Numbered from the stretch's first letter, positions 8,067 to 17,771 are shown. The stretch is DNA of 53,967 bases from Candidatus Tepidiaquacellales bacterium OLB4/UTCHB1 (GCA_002050165.1 MWSW01000017.1:1-53967); one strand, 5' to 3'. Made by a program: numbers and translations. Notes: generated by a model not told the origin, from the sequence alone.

Positions 8067-9623
8067 ATGGGAATTTCAAAATTTAAAAACGAACCGTTCA
8101 CAGACTTTTCATCGAAAAAGGAAAAAAAGGCTTTTTTAAAATCTCTTGATAAAATTAAATCAAGATTTAATAATGAATATCCGATCAGGATTGGTAAAGA
8201 GAAGATTTTCACGGAGACAAAATTCGCATCTCACAACCCATCTAACTCCGATCAGATTGTAGGTGTTTTTCAAAAGGGAACAGCAGACCATGCAGATAAA
8301 TGCGTTAAGGTGGCGCACGAAACATTCGGAGATTGGAGCAGAGTTTCTCCAAAGAAACGTTCAGACTATCTGCTCAAAGCAGCAAAGTTAATGAGAAAAC
8401 GCAAACACGATTTTTCCGCAATGATGGTTTACGAAGTCGGAAAGAACTGGGCTGAAGCAGATGGTGACACAGCTGAGGCGATTGACTTTTTAGAGTTTTA
8501 TGCCCGTGAGATGCTGAGGTACGCTGAAGATCAACCGCTAACCAAAATTAAAGGTGAACTGAACAAACTTACCTATATCCCACTCGGAACATGTGTAATT
8601 ATTCCGCCGTGGAACTTCCCTCTGGCAATACTCGTAGGTATGACAACTGCTGCGATAGTCGCCGGTAATACTGTCGTTCTGAAACCTTCAAGCGACTCCC
8701 CCGCTATCGCACAAATGTTTGTTGAACTTATGGAGGAAGTCGGATTACCTGACGGAGTTTTAAATTTCATTACAGGTGGTGGTGGTACGATCGGCGATGT
8801 TTTGGTTGAACATCCATTAACGAGGTTGATTGCTTTTACCGGTTCTATGGAAGTTGGTTTAAGGGTAAACGAACTTGCAGCGAAAAAACAACCTTCGCAA
8901 ATTTGGATTAAGAGGGTTATTGCTGAGATGGGCGGAAAAGATAGTATAATAATTGACAAGGATCTCCACAACTTCGATGATGCCGTTGCAGGTGTGCTTT
9001 CATCTGCTTTCGGGTTTTCAGGACAGAAATGCTCGGCATGTTCAAGAGTGATAGTACACGAAAAAATTTACGATAAATTTTGTGATGCGCTCGCTGAGCA
9101 GGTTAAATCAATTAATGTTGGCGAAACAGTTGATAATCCTAAAATGGGTCCGGTCATCAATAAAAAATCAAAAGACAGTATTCTTAGTTACATTCAAAAG
9201 GGCGTAGATGAAGGCGGTACAATAATTGCCGGCGGAAAAGAGATTGAATCAAAAGGTTATTTCGTCGAACCTACAATCATAAAAAATGTCTCACCTAAAG
9301 ATACCATTGCACAAGAAGAGATTTTCGGACCAGTGCTTGCTGTCATTAAATCAAGTGGATTTGATGATTCGCTTGATATAGCAAATAATACAATGTTTGG
9401 ATTAACCGGCGCAGTATATTCAAAAAATCCGAAAAAACTCGAAAGAGCTGCTGATGAATTTCACGTAGGAAACCTTTATATGAACAGAAAATGTACGGGC
9501 GCATTAGTTGGTGTTCATCCTTTTGGTGGATTTAACATGAGCGGGACCGATTCGAAGGCAGGTGGCAGGGATTACCTCCAACTGTTTACTCAAGCTAAAC
9601 TTGTAAGCAATAAAATTAAATAA
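8067..9623 (+). CDS. rocA: L-glutamate gamma-semialdehyde (delta-1-pyrroline-5-carboxylate) dehydrogenase
   Basis: This 518-residue enzyme is an aldehyde dehydrogenase whose best fit is the monofunctional P5C dehydrogenase group. It oxidises glutamate-gamma-semialdehyde to glutamate with NAD+, the second step of proline degradation. The general base is E287 (AEMGGKD) and the catalytic cysteine is C322 in FGFSGQKCSACSR, a signature typical of P5C dehydrogenases. The NAD-binding segment IIPPWNFPLAI is at about 178-188. Length is normal for the group. It is cytoplasmic. No proline dehydrogenase gene is adjacent. A small lipoprotein gene follows after one base. The symbol rocA versus pruA is a naming choice. 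Confidence 0.9.
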   Translation: MGISKFKNEPFTDFSSKKEKKAFLKSLDKIKSRFNNEYPIRIGKEKIFTETKFASHNPSNSDQIVGVFQKGTADHADKCVKVAHETFGDWSRVSPKKRSDYLLKAAKLMRKRKHDFSAMMVYEVGKNWAEADGDTAEAIDFLEFYAREMLRYAEDQPLTKIKGELNKLTYIPLGTCVIIPPWNFPLAILVGMTTAAIVAGNTVVLKPSSDSPAIAQMFVELMEEVGLPDGVLNFITGGGGTIGDVLVEHPLTRLIAFTGSMEVGLRVNELAAKKQPSQIWIKRVIAEMGGKDSIIIDKDLHNFDDAVAGVLSSAFGFSGQKCSACSRVIVHEKIYDKFCDALAEQVKSINVGETVDNPKMGPVINKKSKDSILSYIQKGVDEGGTIIAGGKEIESKGYFVEPTIIKNVSPKDTIAQEEIFGPVLAVIKSSGFDDSLDIANNTMFGLTGAVYSKNPKKLERAADEFHVGNLYMNRKCTGALVGVHPFGGFNMSGTDSKAGGRDYLQLFTQAKLVSNKIK

Positions 9624-9624
9624 C

Positions 9625-9906
9625 ATGAAGAAAACAAAATTCATTATCGCCACATTAATCTTGACCGGAATACTATCGTGTGATTTCATCACTGATAAAA
9701 TTCAGCAAACAGCGGAAGACAAGGTTAAAGAGGAAATTCAAAAATCTCTCGAAGATCAAAACATTAATGTCAATATTGACTCAAGCAGGAAAATGCTCGA
9801 TTCTATCCTGAAATCAATTAACTCTGATTCAATTAAAATGGAGATTGATTCTGCAATGAAAGAACTTGAGAAAATCCAAAAAGACTTAAACAATAAGAAT
9901 AATTAA
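9625..9906 (+). CDS. Small lipoprotein with a charged helical body
   Basis: The 93-residue product has a lipoprotein signal with lipobox GILSC (Cys19). The remainder is charged and predicted mostly helical, with heptad-like stretches (DKVKEEIQKSLEDQ, MDSAMKELEKIQKDL-type sequence) that suggest a short coiled coil. It has no catalytic motif. It starts one base after the aldehyde dehydrogenase stop and ends 12 bases before sucC, so it is read as part of the same transcript. The family is not recognised. Confidence 0.65.
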   Translation: MKKTKFIIATLILTGILSCDFITDKIQQTAEDKVKEEIQKSLEDQNINVNIDSSRKMLDSILKSINSDSIKMEIDSAMKELEKIQKDLNNKNN

Positions 9907-9918
9907 ACTCAACTGTAT

Positions 9919-11136
9919 ATGAAACTTCATGAATATCAGGCGAAATCATTATTAAAAAAATTCGGCGTTACTGTACAAGATGGTCATGCATTAAACGATC
10001 TAAGGTACTTCGACGACGCTGTTAATGATTTAATGAAAAGGGGTATTAGTGAATTTGTAGTAAAATCCCAGATTCACGCCGGTGGCAGAGGCAAAGGTGT
10101 TATTTACAACCAGCATAATCCGAATGAAATTGTTGTCGAAGGTGGCGTAAAATATTTCGGGAGCGATGTTAAAGGCGCAAAAGAATACGCAAGTAAGTTG
10201 CTCGGAAATATACTCGTCACCCATCAAACCGGTCCTGAAGGCAAACAAGTTCGGACAATTTATGTTACTGAGGGTCTGAATTACAAAAAGGAACTCTATC
10301 TCGGAATACTTTTAGATCGGGAAAAGTCAAAAAATGTCATAATGGCATCAACCGAAGGTGGCGTTGAAATTGAGAAAGTCGCCGAAGAAACCCCCGATAA
10401 AATTATTAAAGTCTGGATTGACCCGGAAGTCGGTTTATCCGGTTACAAATCCCGGGAACTCGGTTATGGACTTGGACTTGAAGGAAATGCATTTAAGGAT
10501 TTCATTAAGTTTATAAATAATCTTTATCGTGCGTATGAAGAACTTGATGCATCCCTAATTGAAGTTAATCCTTTGGTAATAAGCAGTGACGATAAAATTA
10601 TTGCATTGGACGCAAAAGTTACAATTGATGATAATTCTCTTTTCAGGCACAAAGATATAGCTGAGATGAGGGATACAAATGAAGAGGATCCTCTCGAGGT
10701 TGAAGCTTCAAAATCGAATCTCAATTATATAAAGCTTGACGGAAATGTAGGATGTATGGTTAACGGTGCCGGACTTGCAATGGCATCAATGGATCTCATT
10801 AAGCTCGCCGGAGGTGAGCCTGCAAACTTCCTCGATGTTGGTGGTACAGCATCAGCGGAAACTGTTGAAAACGGGTTCAGAATAATCCTATCTGATCCAA
10901 ACGTCAAAGCAATCCTGATTAATATTTTCGGTGGTATCGTCAGATGTGACAGAGTTGCGCAGGGGGTTATTCAAGCTGCAAAAAACATTAATATTCAGGT
11001 ACCTGTTGTTGTCAGACTGCAAGGGACAAATTCAGTTGAAGCCAGAAAAATGCTTGATGAGTCCGGTTTAAAACTTATTCCCGCTGATACCCTTCAGGAT
11101 GCGGCCCAAAAAGTAACTGAAGCTATTGCAGCATAA
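9919..11136 (+). CDS. sucC: Succinate-CoA ligase (ADP-forming) beta subunit
   Basis: The 405-residue protein opens with the diagnostic MKLHEYQAKSLLKKFGV and carries an ATP-grasp nucleotide-binding fold with HAGGRGKG near residue 55. LIEVNPL lies near 214, and the C-terminal ligase/CoA domain includes the FGGIVRCD segment. With SucD it interconverts succinyl-CoA, ADP and phosphate with succinate, CoA and ATP in the citric acid cycle. Only the beta subunit is here: the next gene is a purine enzyme, so sucD must be elsewhere. It is cytoplasmic. Confidence 0.95.
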   Translation: MKLHEYQAKSLLKKFGVTVQDGHALNDLRYFDDAVNDLMKRGISEFVVKSQIHAGGRGKGVIYNQHNPNEIVVEGGVKYFGSDVKGAKEYASKLLGNILVTHQTGPEGKQVRTIYVTEGLNYKKELYLGILLDREKSKNVIMASTEGGVEIEKVAEETPDKIIKVWIDPEVGLSGYKSRELGYGLGLEGNAFKDFIKFINNLYRAYEELDASLIEVNPLVISSDDKIIALDAKVTIDDNSLFRHKDIAEMRDTNEEDPLEVEASKSNLNYIKLDGNVGCMVNGAGLAMASMDLIKLAGGEPANFLDVGGTASAETVENGFRIILSDPNVKAILINIFGGIVRCDRVAQGVIQAAKNINIQVPVVVRLQGTNSVEARKMLDESGLKLIPADTLQDAAQKVTEAIAA

Positions 11137-11142
11137 ACATTG

Positions 11143-12180
11143 ATGAAAAATCTTGAAAATATTTCCAACGGATACTCGTTAACTTACGACGATATTTCCA
11201 TAATTCCGGATAAAATTTCCGAAATTGATCACCGTTCAGATTGTGATACATCTGAAGAATTCCTCGGAGTGAAATTAGATGTACCGATAATAGCTTCCCC
11301 TATGAATACCGTATGTGGTGGAAGAATGGCGGATACACTTTCACAAATGAAGTGTCTCGGTATAATCCACAGATTTAATTCACCGGAAGAACAAATTTAT
11401 GAGTTAAATTTCGGTAACCTGCCGCACTCTGAATATCGTTCAGCTGCAATCGGCATTTCTATCGATAAGGATATTGACAGGTTAAAGCTAATAGCAGATC
11501 AAGGCGTAAAGATAATTTGCATTGATGTTGCCAATGGCGGTTCAAGAATGATTGAAAGGTTTATACATGCCTCTTCGGGAATTATATCATCATATCAATT
11601 AAAAGTTATTGCGGGAAATGTAGCTAGCTACGATACAACTGTATTCCTGATTGATCTTGGCGTGGATGCAATCAGGGTTGGAATAGGAAGTGGTGCAATG
11701 TGTTCTACTTCAGTCAAATCAGCAATAGGGATTGGTCAGGTAGATGCAATTATCCGTGCTCTTAGAGCTAAAGCTGATAAGCAAAGTAACGTAAAAATAA
11801 TCGCAGATGGTGGAATAAATACTCCCGGCGCAATGTGCAAAGCGCTTGCATTAGGTTGCGATGCTGTTATGTTCGGAAGAGTATTAGCAGGAACAGAGGA
11901 AGCTCCGGGTGACGTATTGAAATACAACAATCAACGGTGGAAAAAATATTGTGGTAGCGCATCGTTTGCAGTTAAACAGGATAACAAATCTTACATCGAA
12001 GGCGAGGAATCTTTGGTTCCGTACAAAGGTGCAGTTTCCAAAATTATCCGGGAGTACATAGAGGGTCTGCAGTCCTCTATGAGCTATTTAAATTCGAGAA
12101 ACCTGAAGGAATACAGAAGTAATGCAGGTTTTGTGAGACTTACAAGTCACGCTTTCAATGAACGCAAGCCCCAGGTTTGA
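11143..12180 (+). CDS. guaC: IMP dehydrogenase/GMP reductase family enzyme, more like GMP reductase
   Basis: The 345-residue TIM-barrel enzyme has the family start SLTYDDISIIP, the barrel motif IICIDVANG, the catalytic cysteine C188 in GIGSGAMCSTS, the phosphate site ADGGINTPG and a C-terminal VPYKGAVS segment. It lacks the CBS pair usual in IMP dehydrogenase and lacks a visible Arg-Tyr flap. Its length and the EGEESLVPYKG region fit GMP reductase better (GMP + NADPH to IMP + NH3). The cysteine loop is atypical: GMP reductases usually read GPGSVCTTR. I therefore hold the precise reaction at moderate confidence. The ATG at 11143 is preferred over the TTG immediately before it. Confidence 0.72.
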   Translation: MKNLENISNGYSLTYDDISIIPDKISEIDHRSDCDTSEEFLGVKLDVPIIASPMNTVCGGRMADTLSQMKCLGIIHRFNSPEEQIYELNFGNLPHSEYRSAAIGISIDKDIDRLKLIADQGVKIICIDVANGGSRMIERFIHASSGIISSYQLKVIAGNVASYDTTVFLIDLGVDAIRVGIGSGAMCSTSVKSAIGIGQVDAIIRALRAKADKQSNVKIIADGGINTPGAMCKALALGCDAVMFGRVLAGTEEAPGDVLKYNNQRWKKYCGSASFAVKQDNKSYIEGEESLVPYKGAVSKIIREYIEGLQSSMSYLNSRNLKEYRSNAGFVRLTSHAFNERKPQV

Positions 12181-12281
12181 AAATGATGGGAATTCTTCCC
12201 GTATTCAGAATATAAAAAATTATTCCTTTCACCGGATAATTATATCTCATTCAAAATTTTGATAAAACCTAATTCATTTAA

Positions 12282-13745
12282 TTGAACAATTCTTCGAAAT
12301 ACGAACCTGTAATTGGTCTTGAAATTCACGCTCAGATGCTCACAAACTCCAAAGCATTTTGTAAGTGTTCTACTGATTTCAACTCACCTGCCAATAGCAA
12401 CGTTTGTCCGGTTTGTCTCGGTCATCCGGGTGTATTGCCGGTCTTGAATGAAGAGTTGGTCAACTTTATCTTAAAGATGGGTATAGCAACAAATTGCCAT
12501 ATCCGGGAGCGGTCAATTTTTGCAAGAAAAAATTACTTTTATCCAGACCTCAGCAAAGGTTACCAAATCTCACAATTTGAAACACCGATATGTTACAACG
12601 GAAAAGTTAATATAAGAATAAACGGAACTGCAAAAACGATCGGAATTACTCGGATACACATGGAAGAAGATGCAGGAAAATCCATACACGATTTTTCTGA
12701 TAACGATACACTGATAGATTTTAACCGGTGTGGGGTACCGTTAATTGAAATAGTAAGTGAACCGGATATAAATTCAACAACCGAAGCGTTACAATACCTG
12801 CAGGACATCAGGCAGATTCTTATTTACCTCGGGATTAACGACGGCAATATGGAAGAAGGTTCACTCCGCTGTGATGCAAATGTCTCCATCAGACCAACCG
12901 GAACAACTGAACTCGGTACCAGAACTGAAATTAAAAATCTGAATTCATTTAAAAATGTTGTTGATGCAATTGAAGCTGAAATAAACAGGCAGTCAAAGAT
13001 ACTCGATGCAGGGAATAAAGTTAACTATCATACAATGAATTATAATGCAAAGGAAAAGACAACAACTCCAATGCGGACAAAAGAAGAAGCGCATGATTAC
13101 AGATATTTCCCCGAACCGGATCTTGTCTATGTCGTAGTAAATGAGCAACAAATTGAAAGGATTAAAAATGAACTTCCGGAATTACATGATAAGAAAATTC
13201 AAAGGTATATTTCTGATTACGGGCTTCCTGTTTACGATGCAGAAGTTATATCAGCTGATAAATCAATTGCAGATTTTTTCGATAAGGTTGTATCATCTTT
13301 AAAGAAACCGGAAACGAAATTAATTAAGCAAGCAAGTAACTGGATTATGACCGAAGTTTTGAGAATTCTAAATGAAAACAAGATCAACATTGATGAACTA
13401 AAAATTCTGCCACCTTCACTCGCGACCCTGGTTGAGATAATAGATTCAGGACAGATTAATCATAATGCAGGTAAAGAGGTTTTTAACGAACTATACAAAT
13501 CCGGTGGTACAAAAGCCCCGGTAGATATTATTAACGAAAGGAATCTCTCACAACTATCGGACAGTAGTGAAATTGAAACAATTGTGCAAAAGATTCTCAG
13601 TGAAAGTCAGGCAGAAGTTGAGAGATTCAAGGAAGGTGAAACGAAGCTTAGAGGTTTTTTTGTTGGCAAAGTCATGAAAGAGAGTAAAGGTAAAGCCAAT
13701 CCAAAAATTGTAAATGAAATCCTTTTAAAAAAATTATCTGAATGA
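12282..13745 (+). CDS. gatB: Aspartyl/glutamyl-tRNA amidotransferase subunit B
   Basis: GatB is the tRNA-binding kinase-like subunit of GatCAB. That complex activates misacylated Glu-tRNA(Gln) or Asp-tRNA(Asn) with ATP and amidates it. The 487-residue protein shows the hallmark YEPVIGLEIHAQM, the cysteine cluster FCKCSTDF/VCPVCLGHPG, FYPDLSKGYQISQ and RTEIKNLNSFKNV, plus the C-terminal helical/YqeY-like domain with the GFFVGKVMKESKGKANP end. The start is TTG: the first in-frame ATG would delete the invariant VIGLEIHAQ. No gatA or gatC is adjacent. It overlaps tpiA by 4 bases. Confidence 0.96.
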   Translation: MNNSSKYEPVIGLEIHAQMLTNSKAFCKCSTDFNSPANSNVCPVCLGHPGVLPVLNEELVNFILKMGIATNCHIRERSIFARKNYFYPDLSKGYQISQFETPICYNGKVNIRINGTAKTIGITRIHMEEDAGKSIHDFSDNDTLIDFNRCGVPLIEIVSEPDINSTTEALQYLQDIRQILIYLGINDGNMEEGSLRCDANVSIRPTGTTELGTRTEIKNLNSFKNVVDAIEAEINRQSKILDAGNKVNYHTMNYNAKEKTTTPMRTKEEAHDYRYFPEPDLVYVVVNEQQIERIKNELPELHDKKIQRYISDYGLPVYDAEVISADKSIADFFDKVVSSLKKPETKLIKQASNWIMTEVLRILNENKINIDELKILPPSLATLVEIIDSGQINHNAGKEVFNELYKSGGTKAPVDIINERNLSQLSDSSEIETIVQKILSESQAEVERFKEGETKLRGFFVGKVMKESKGKANPKIVNEILLKKLSE

Positions 13746-14500
13746 AAAAATTAATTGCGGGTAACTGGAAAATGAATCTCGATATAGGTGAAGCAGTTAA
13801 GCTGATCGATCAGTTAACTGCCGAACTCAACGATTATGACTTCGAAAAAGCTGATATACTAGTCTGCCCGAATTTTACTTGTCTGTATCCGGTTCATGAA
13901 TTGTTAAAAGATTCACAAATTTTACTCGGAGCTCAGAATATGTATCATGAAACAGAAGGTGCTTATACGGGTGAAACCTCAGGTTCGATGTTGAAAGCTG
14001 TGGGGTGCAGCTACGTAATACTGGGCCATAGCGAAAGGAGAAAATATTTCGGTGAAACAGATGAATTCATAAATCTAAAGATAAGCAAAGCTCAGAGTTA
14101 TGATTTAATCCCTATTCTATGCGTAGGTGAATCATTAGAGGAACGTGAAAGCGATAGGCACTTTGAAGTCGTGAAATCTCAGCTGTTGAAATCTCTGAGC
14201 GGACTTGATAAAGACGAAGTTTTAAAAACTACCGTGGCGTATGAACCGGTTTGGGCAATCGGCACAGGTAAAAATGCTACTTCGTCAGAAGCTCAAGAAA
14301 TGCATAAGTTCATTAGAGACGAAGTAATCTCAGGTATAGTTGGAGATGGGTCGAAATCGATAAGGATATTATACGGAGGAAGTCTAAACGAAAATGTATC
14401 AGAAGAACTGTTAAGTCAACCCGATATAGACGGTGGGTTAATTGGAGGCGCAAGTTTAAAATTTGGAAGTTTTACAAAAATTATTAGATCAATTAAATAA
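13742..14500 (+). CDS. tpiA: Triosephosphate isomerase
   Basis: This 252-residue enzyme interconverts dihydroxyacetone phosphate and glyceraldehyde 3-phosphate in glycolysis and gluconeogenesis. The active-site residues are all present: N8 and K10 (GNWKMN), H96 (LGHSERR) and E168 (AYEPVWAIGTGK). The phosphate-binding ILYGGSLN lies near residue 206. Its ATG overlaps the gatB stop (ATGA), which indicates coupled translation. It is cytoplasmic, and the length is standard. Confidence 0.97.
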   Translation: MKKLIAGNWKMNLDIGEAVKLIDQLTAELNDYDFEKADILVCPNFTCLYPVHELLKDSQILLGAQNMYHETEGAYTGETSGSMLKAVGCSYVILGHSERRKYFGETDEFINLKISKAQSYDLIPILCVGESLEERESDRHFEVVKSQLLKSLSGLDKDEVLKTTVAYEPVWAIGTGKNATSSEAQEMHKFIRDEVISGIVGDGSKSIRILYGGSLNENVSEELLSQPDIDGGLIGGASLKFGSFTKIIRSIK

Positions 14501-14511
14501 CATACAACAAG

Positions 14512-15684
14512 ATGAATGAAGTGGTAATTGTATCTGCAGTAAGAACACCGATAGGTTCATATTTGGGAAGCCTTTCATCCATAACTGCACCAAAGCTCGG
14601 AGCAATTGTAATAAAAGAATCTGTAAACAGAGCTAAAATAAAACCGGAAGATGTTTCTGAAGTTATCATGGGCTGTGTATTACCTGCAGGGTTGGGACAA
14701 GCTCCTGCAAGACAAGCAGCTATTTTCGCGGGTCTGCCAGATTCAGTACCTTGTCTCACAATAAATAAAGTTTGTGGTTCAGGGTTGAAAGCAGTAATGC
14801 TTGCTGAACAGGCAATAAAATCCGGTGATGCAGAAATTGTTATTGCAGGCGGTATGGAATCCATGAGCAATGTTCCTTATTATCTTGATAGAGCCCGCAC
14901 CGGATACCGTATGGGAAATGCAACTATAATTGACGGAATGATTCTTGACGGACTACACGATGTGTACAATAATTTTCACATGGGGAATGCAGCAGAAATA
15001 TGTGCAACCGAACTCAACATTTCGCGCGATGAACAGGATAATTTCGCTGAAGAATCATATAAACGTGCATTGAAGTCAATTGAAAACGGAGATTTCAAAA
15101 ATGAAATTGTACCGATAGAAATTGAAACCAATAAAAGTAAACATATAGTTTCTGATGACGAAGAACCGGGTAAAGTCAACTTTGAAAAGGGTCGTAGTTT
15201 ACGACCTGCATTCGTGAAAGATGGAACGGTAACAGCATTTAACGCTTCTTCTATTAATGACGGTGCAGCAGCCTTAACTCTAATGTCAAAATCGAAATCG
15301 GAAGAGCTCGGATTGAAACCACTGGCAAAAATTATAGCGCAAGGTTCCTTTGCGCAAAAACCTGAATGGTTCACTACAGCCCCTGCGTATGCTATCGAAA
15401 TGGTTTTGAAGAAAGCAAATCTTGGAGTAAATGATATTGACCTGTTTGAAGCGAACGAAGCATTTTCCGTTCAGGCTTGCGCTGTAAACAAAATAGCCGG
15501 GCTTGATACGAAAAAAGTAAACGTGAGAGGAGGTGCAGTCGCGCTTGGTCACCCGATTGGCGCAAGCGGCGCAAGAATATTGACAACTCTGCTTTACACA
15601 TTAAACGATTTAAATCTCAAACGCGGCCTTGCTACACTTTGCATCGGAGGTGGCGAGGCGAGTGCGATTATTGTTGAAAGATAA
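14512..15684 (+). CDS. Acetyl-CoA C-acetyltransferase (thiolase)
   Basis: The 390-residue thiolase has the nucleophilic C88 (NKVCGSGLKAV), H347 (LGHPIGASGARI) and C377 (CIGGGEA), matching biosynthetic and degradative thiolases of the AtoB/PhaA type. It condenses two acetyl-CoA to acetoacetyl-CoA or cleaves acetoacetyl-CoA. Together with the next two genes it gives three of the four steps between acetyl-CoA and butyryl-CoA. Direction (beta-oxidation or synthesis) cannot be decided. It begins 11 bases after tpiA. Confidence 0.93.
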   Translation: MNEVVIVSAVRTPIGSYLGSLSSITAPKLGAIVIKESVNRAKIKPEDVSEVIMGCVLPAGLGQAPARQAAIFAGLPDSVPCLTINKVCGSGLKAVMLAEQAIKSGDAEIVIAGGMESMSNVPYYLDRARTGYRMGNATIIDGMILDGLHDVYNNFHMGNAAEICATELNISRDEQDNFAEESYKRALKSIENGDFKNEIVPIEIETNKSKHIVSDDEEPGKVNFEKGRSLRPAFVKDGTVTAFNASSINDGAAALTLMSKSKSEELGLKPLAKIIAQGSFAQKPEWFTTAPAYAIEMVLKKANLGVNDIDLFEANEAFSVQACAVNKIAGLDTKKVNVRGGAVALGHPIGASGARILTTLLYTLNDLNLKRGLATLCIGGGEASAIIVER

Positions 15685-15700
15685 ACCAAATTAATCTGAA

Positions 15701-16564
15701 ATGAAAATAAATACAATCGGCGTAATTGGATCTGGAACGATGGGTAATGGTATAGCCCATGTTTTTGCACAATATGGTTTTAAAGTTATACTTGTTGATA
15801 TTGACCAATCGAGAATCGATAATGCGCTTGTAACGATTACAAAAAACCTCGACCGACAGGTGAAGAAAGAAGTAATAACAGAGGATATTAAAAATAAAAC
15901 CTTGACGAATATTTCAACTTCTACAGATCAGGATTACTCTTCGCTAAGCGCTTGTGAACTCGTTGTTGAAGCAGCATCAGAAGATTTTAACATTAAAAAG
16001 GGGATATTTAGTACTCTTGATCATGTTTGCAATCCGGATGCAATTCTTGCAACAAATACATCCTCAATTTCCATAACTGAAATCGCAGCTTGTACAAGCC
16101 GTGCTGATAGAATAATTGGTATGCACTTTATGAATCCGGTACCTGTTATGAAATTAGTTGAAGTCATCAGAGGACTTGCCACTTCACAGAAAACCTTTGA
16201 TGAGGTAAAAGAATTATCCGAGATAATTGATAAAATTCCTGTTGAAGTTCAGGATTACCCAGGATTCGTTTCAAACAGAATATTAATCCCAATGTTAAAC
16301 GAAGCGATGTACTGTGTTATGGAAGGAGTTGCGACACCGGAAGCAATTGATTCAGTCATGAAGCTTGGAATGAATCATCCGATGGGACCTCTTACATTAG
16401 CAGATTTCATAGGTCTTGATGTTTGCCTTTCTATTATGCGGGTACTTCACGAAGGTTTGGGAGATTCAAAATACCGACCCTGCCCGTTGCTGATTAAAAT
16501 GGTAGCAGCGGGATACTTGGGAAGAAAAAGTGGTAAAGGTTTTTACGATTATTCAAACAAGTAA
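15701..16564 (+). CDS. hbd: 3-hydroxybutyryl-CoA dehydrogenase
   Basis: This is a 287-residue NAD(P)-dependent 3-hydroxyacyl-CoA dehydrogenase of the single-domain-pair (Hbd/PaaH) type. The Rossmann motif [14 protein letters not shown] is at about 10-23. The [11 protein letters not shown] segment and the catalytic-histidine loop [17 protein letters not shown] lie in the middle. The C-terminal substrate domain has [16 protein letters not shown] and [15 protein letters not shown]. It interconverts acetoacetyl-CoA and 3-hydroxybutyryl-CoA. It sits 16 bases after the thiolase and 22 bases before the acyl-CoA dehydrogenase. A crotonase gene is not in this cluster. Confidence 0.94.
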   Translation: MKINTIGVIGSGTMGNGIAHVFAQYGFKVILVDIDQSRIDNALVTITKNLDRQVKKEVITEDIKNKTLTNISTSTDQDYSSLSACELVVEAASEDFNIKKGIFSTLDHVCNPDAILATNTSSISITEIAACTSRADRIIGMHFMNPVPVMKLVEVIRGLATSQKTFDEVKELSEIIDKIPVEVQDYPGFVSNRILIPMLNEAMYCVMEGVATPEAIDSVMKLGMNHPMGPLTLADFIGLDVCLSIMRVLHEGLGDSKYRPCPLLIKMVAAGYLGRKSGKGFYDYSNK

Positions 16565-16586
16565 CCTTAAATTAAAAATAATTCAA

Positions 16587-17729
16587 ATGAACTTTGATTT
16601 AACCGAAGACCAAATAGCAATTCGTGATGCAGCAAGGGATTTCGCCGAGAATGAGATAGCGCCAAGCGCTATTGAACGCGATAAAAATGCGGAGTTCCCA
16701 AAAGATATTGTTAAAAAACTTGGCGAACTTGGATTCCTCGGTATGATGGTTTCGCCTGAATGGAACGGCGCAGGAATGGATACGATTTCATACGTTCTAG
16801 CTGTCGAAGAAATTTCAAAAGTAGATGCATCAGTCGGAGTAATAATGTCAGTTAACAATTCACTCGTTTGCTACGGTATTGAAAAGTGGGGCTCGGATGA
16901 GCAGCGAAACAAATATTTAAAACCTCTTGCATCCGGTGAAAAGCTTGGAGCCTTTTGTCTATCTGAACCCGAAGCCGGGAGCGATGCTACACAACAGAAA
17001 ACCACAGCGGTAAAAGAGGGCGATTATTATGTTCTGAATGGAATGAAGAACTGGATAACTAACGGTATAAGCGCTGACTACTATTTCATGCAGGCTGTTA
17101 CTAATCCTGAAGTCGGTTATAAAGGAATCTCAACATTTATAGTTGAAAAGAATTGGGATGGAATAGAGTTAGGTGTTAAAGAAGATAAGCTTGGAATAAG
17201 GAGTTCCGATACGTGTTCAATTGGTTTGAATAACGTCAAGGTTCCTGTTGAAAATTTACTCGGCGAGGAAGGACTGGGATTTAAGTTTGCGATGGAAACC
17301 CTCAATGGCGGGAGAATCGGCATTGCTGCCCAAGCACTCGGAATTGCCGGTGCATCATATGAAGCTGCGGTAAAATATTCAAAACAAAGGAAAGCTTTTG
17401 GAAAACCAATTGCCGGCCTGCAGGCAATTCAATTTAAACTTGCCGATATGGCTGTTAAACTTGAATCTGCAAAACTATTGACTTTGAAGGCTGCATATAA
17501 AAAAGATATCGGTGAAAAGTACATTAAAGAGGCAGCGATGGCAAAATTAATGGCAAGTAAAGTTGCGGTGGAAAACTCACTTGAAGCAATACAAGTACAT
17601 GGTGGTTACGGTTACGTCAGAGAATATCTCGTCGAACGATACCTTAGGGATTCAAAGATTACTGAAATTTACGAAGGGACAAGTGAAATTCAACGCATCG
17701 TAATTGCCAGGGAGTTGCTTAAAGCATAA
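16587..17729 (+). CDS. Short-chain (butyryl-type) acyl-CoA dehydrogenase
   Basis: The 380-residue flavoprotein starts at the ATG at 16587 (MNFDLTEDQIAIRDAARDFA). A longer frame extends 19 codons upstream into the preceding gene but lacks family similarity. The FAD/substrate motifs FCLSEPEAGSDA and MKNWITNG are present, as are the C-terminal VHGGYGY and the catalytic glutamate in ITEIYEGTSEIQR. It removes the alpha,beta hydrogens of short acyl-CoAs and passes electrons to ETF or, in some systems, runs in reverse. No ETF genes are adjacent. It closes the operon at a strong terminator. Confidence 0.92.
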   Translation: MNFDLTEDQIAIRDAARDFAENEIAPSAIERDKNAEFPKDIVKKLGELGFLGMMVSPEWNGAGMDTISYVLAVEEISKVDASVGVIMSVNNSLVCYGIEKWGSDEQRNKYLKPLASGEKLGAFCLSEPEAGSDATQQKTTAVKEGDYYVLNGMKNWITNGISADYYFMQAVTNPEVGYKGISTFIVEKNWDGIELGVKEDKLGIRSSDTCSIGLNNVKVPVENLLGEEGLGFKFAMETLNGGRIGIAAQALGIAGASYEAAVKYSKQRKAFGKPIAGLQAIQFKLADMAVKLESAKLLTLKAAYKKDIGEKYIKEAAMAKLMASKVAVENSLEAIQVHGGYGYVREYLVERYLRDSKITEIYEGTSEIQRIVIARELLKA

Positions 17730-17771
17730 TCAGGATTGTAACAAACAGTGATTTGAAAATTATAACATAAG

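Noticed and set aside
8573-8971. 132-codon minus-strand frame inside the aldehyde dehydrogenase gene
   Set aside because: It lies opposite a highly conserved coding region, has no family resemblance and no ribosome binding site.
14976-15374. 132-codon minus-strand frame inside the thiolase gene
   Set aside because: Antisense shadow of a conserved enzyme; Ser- and Leu-rich without domains.
16530-16586. 19-codon N-terminal extension of the acyl-CoA dehydrogenase
   Set aside because: The extension overlaps the preceding gene, has no family similarity, and the ATG at 16587 matches the typical start of the family.
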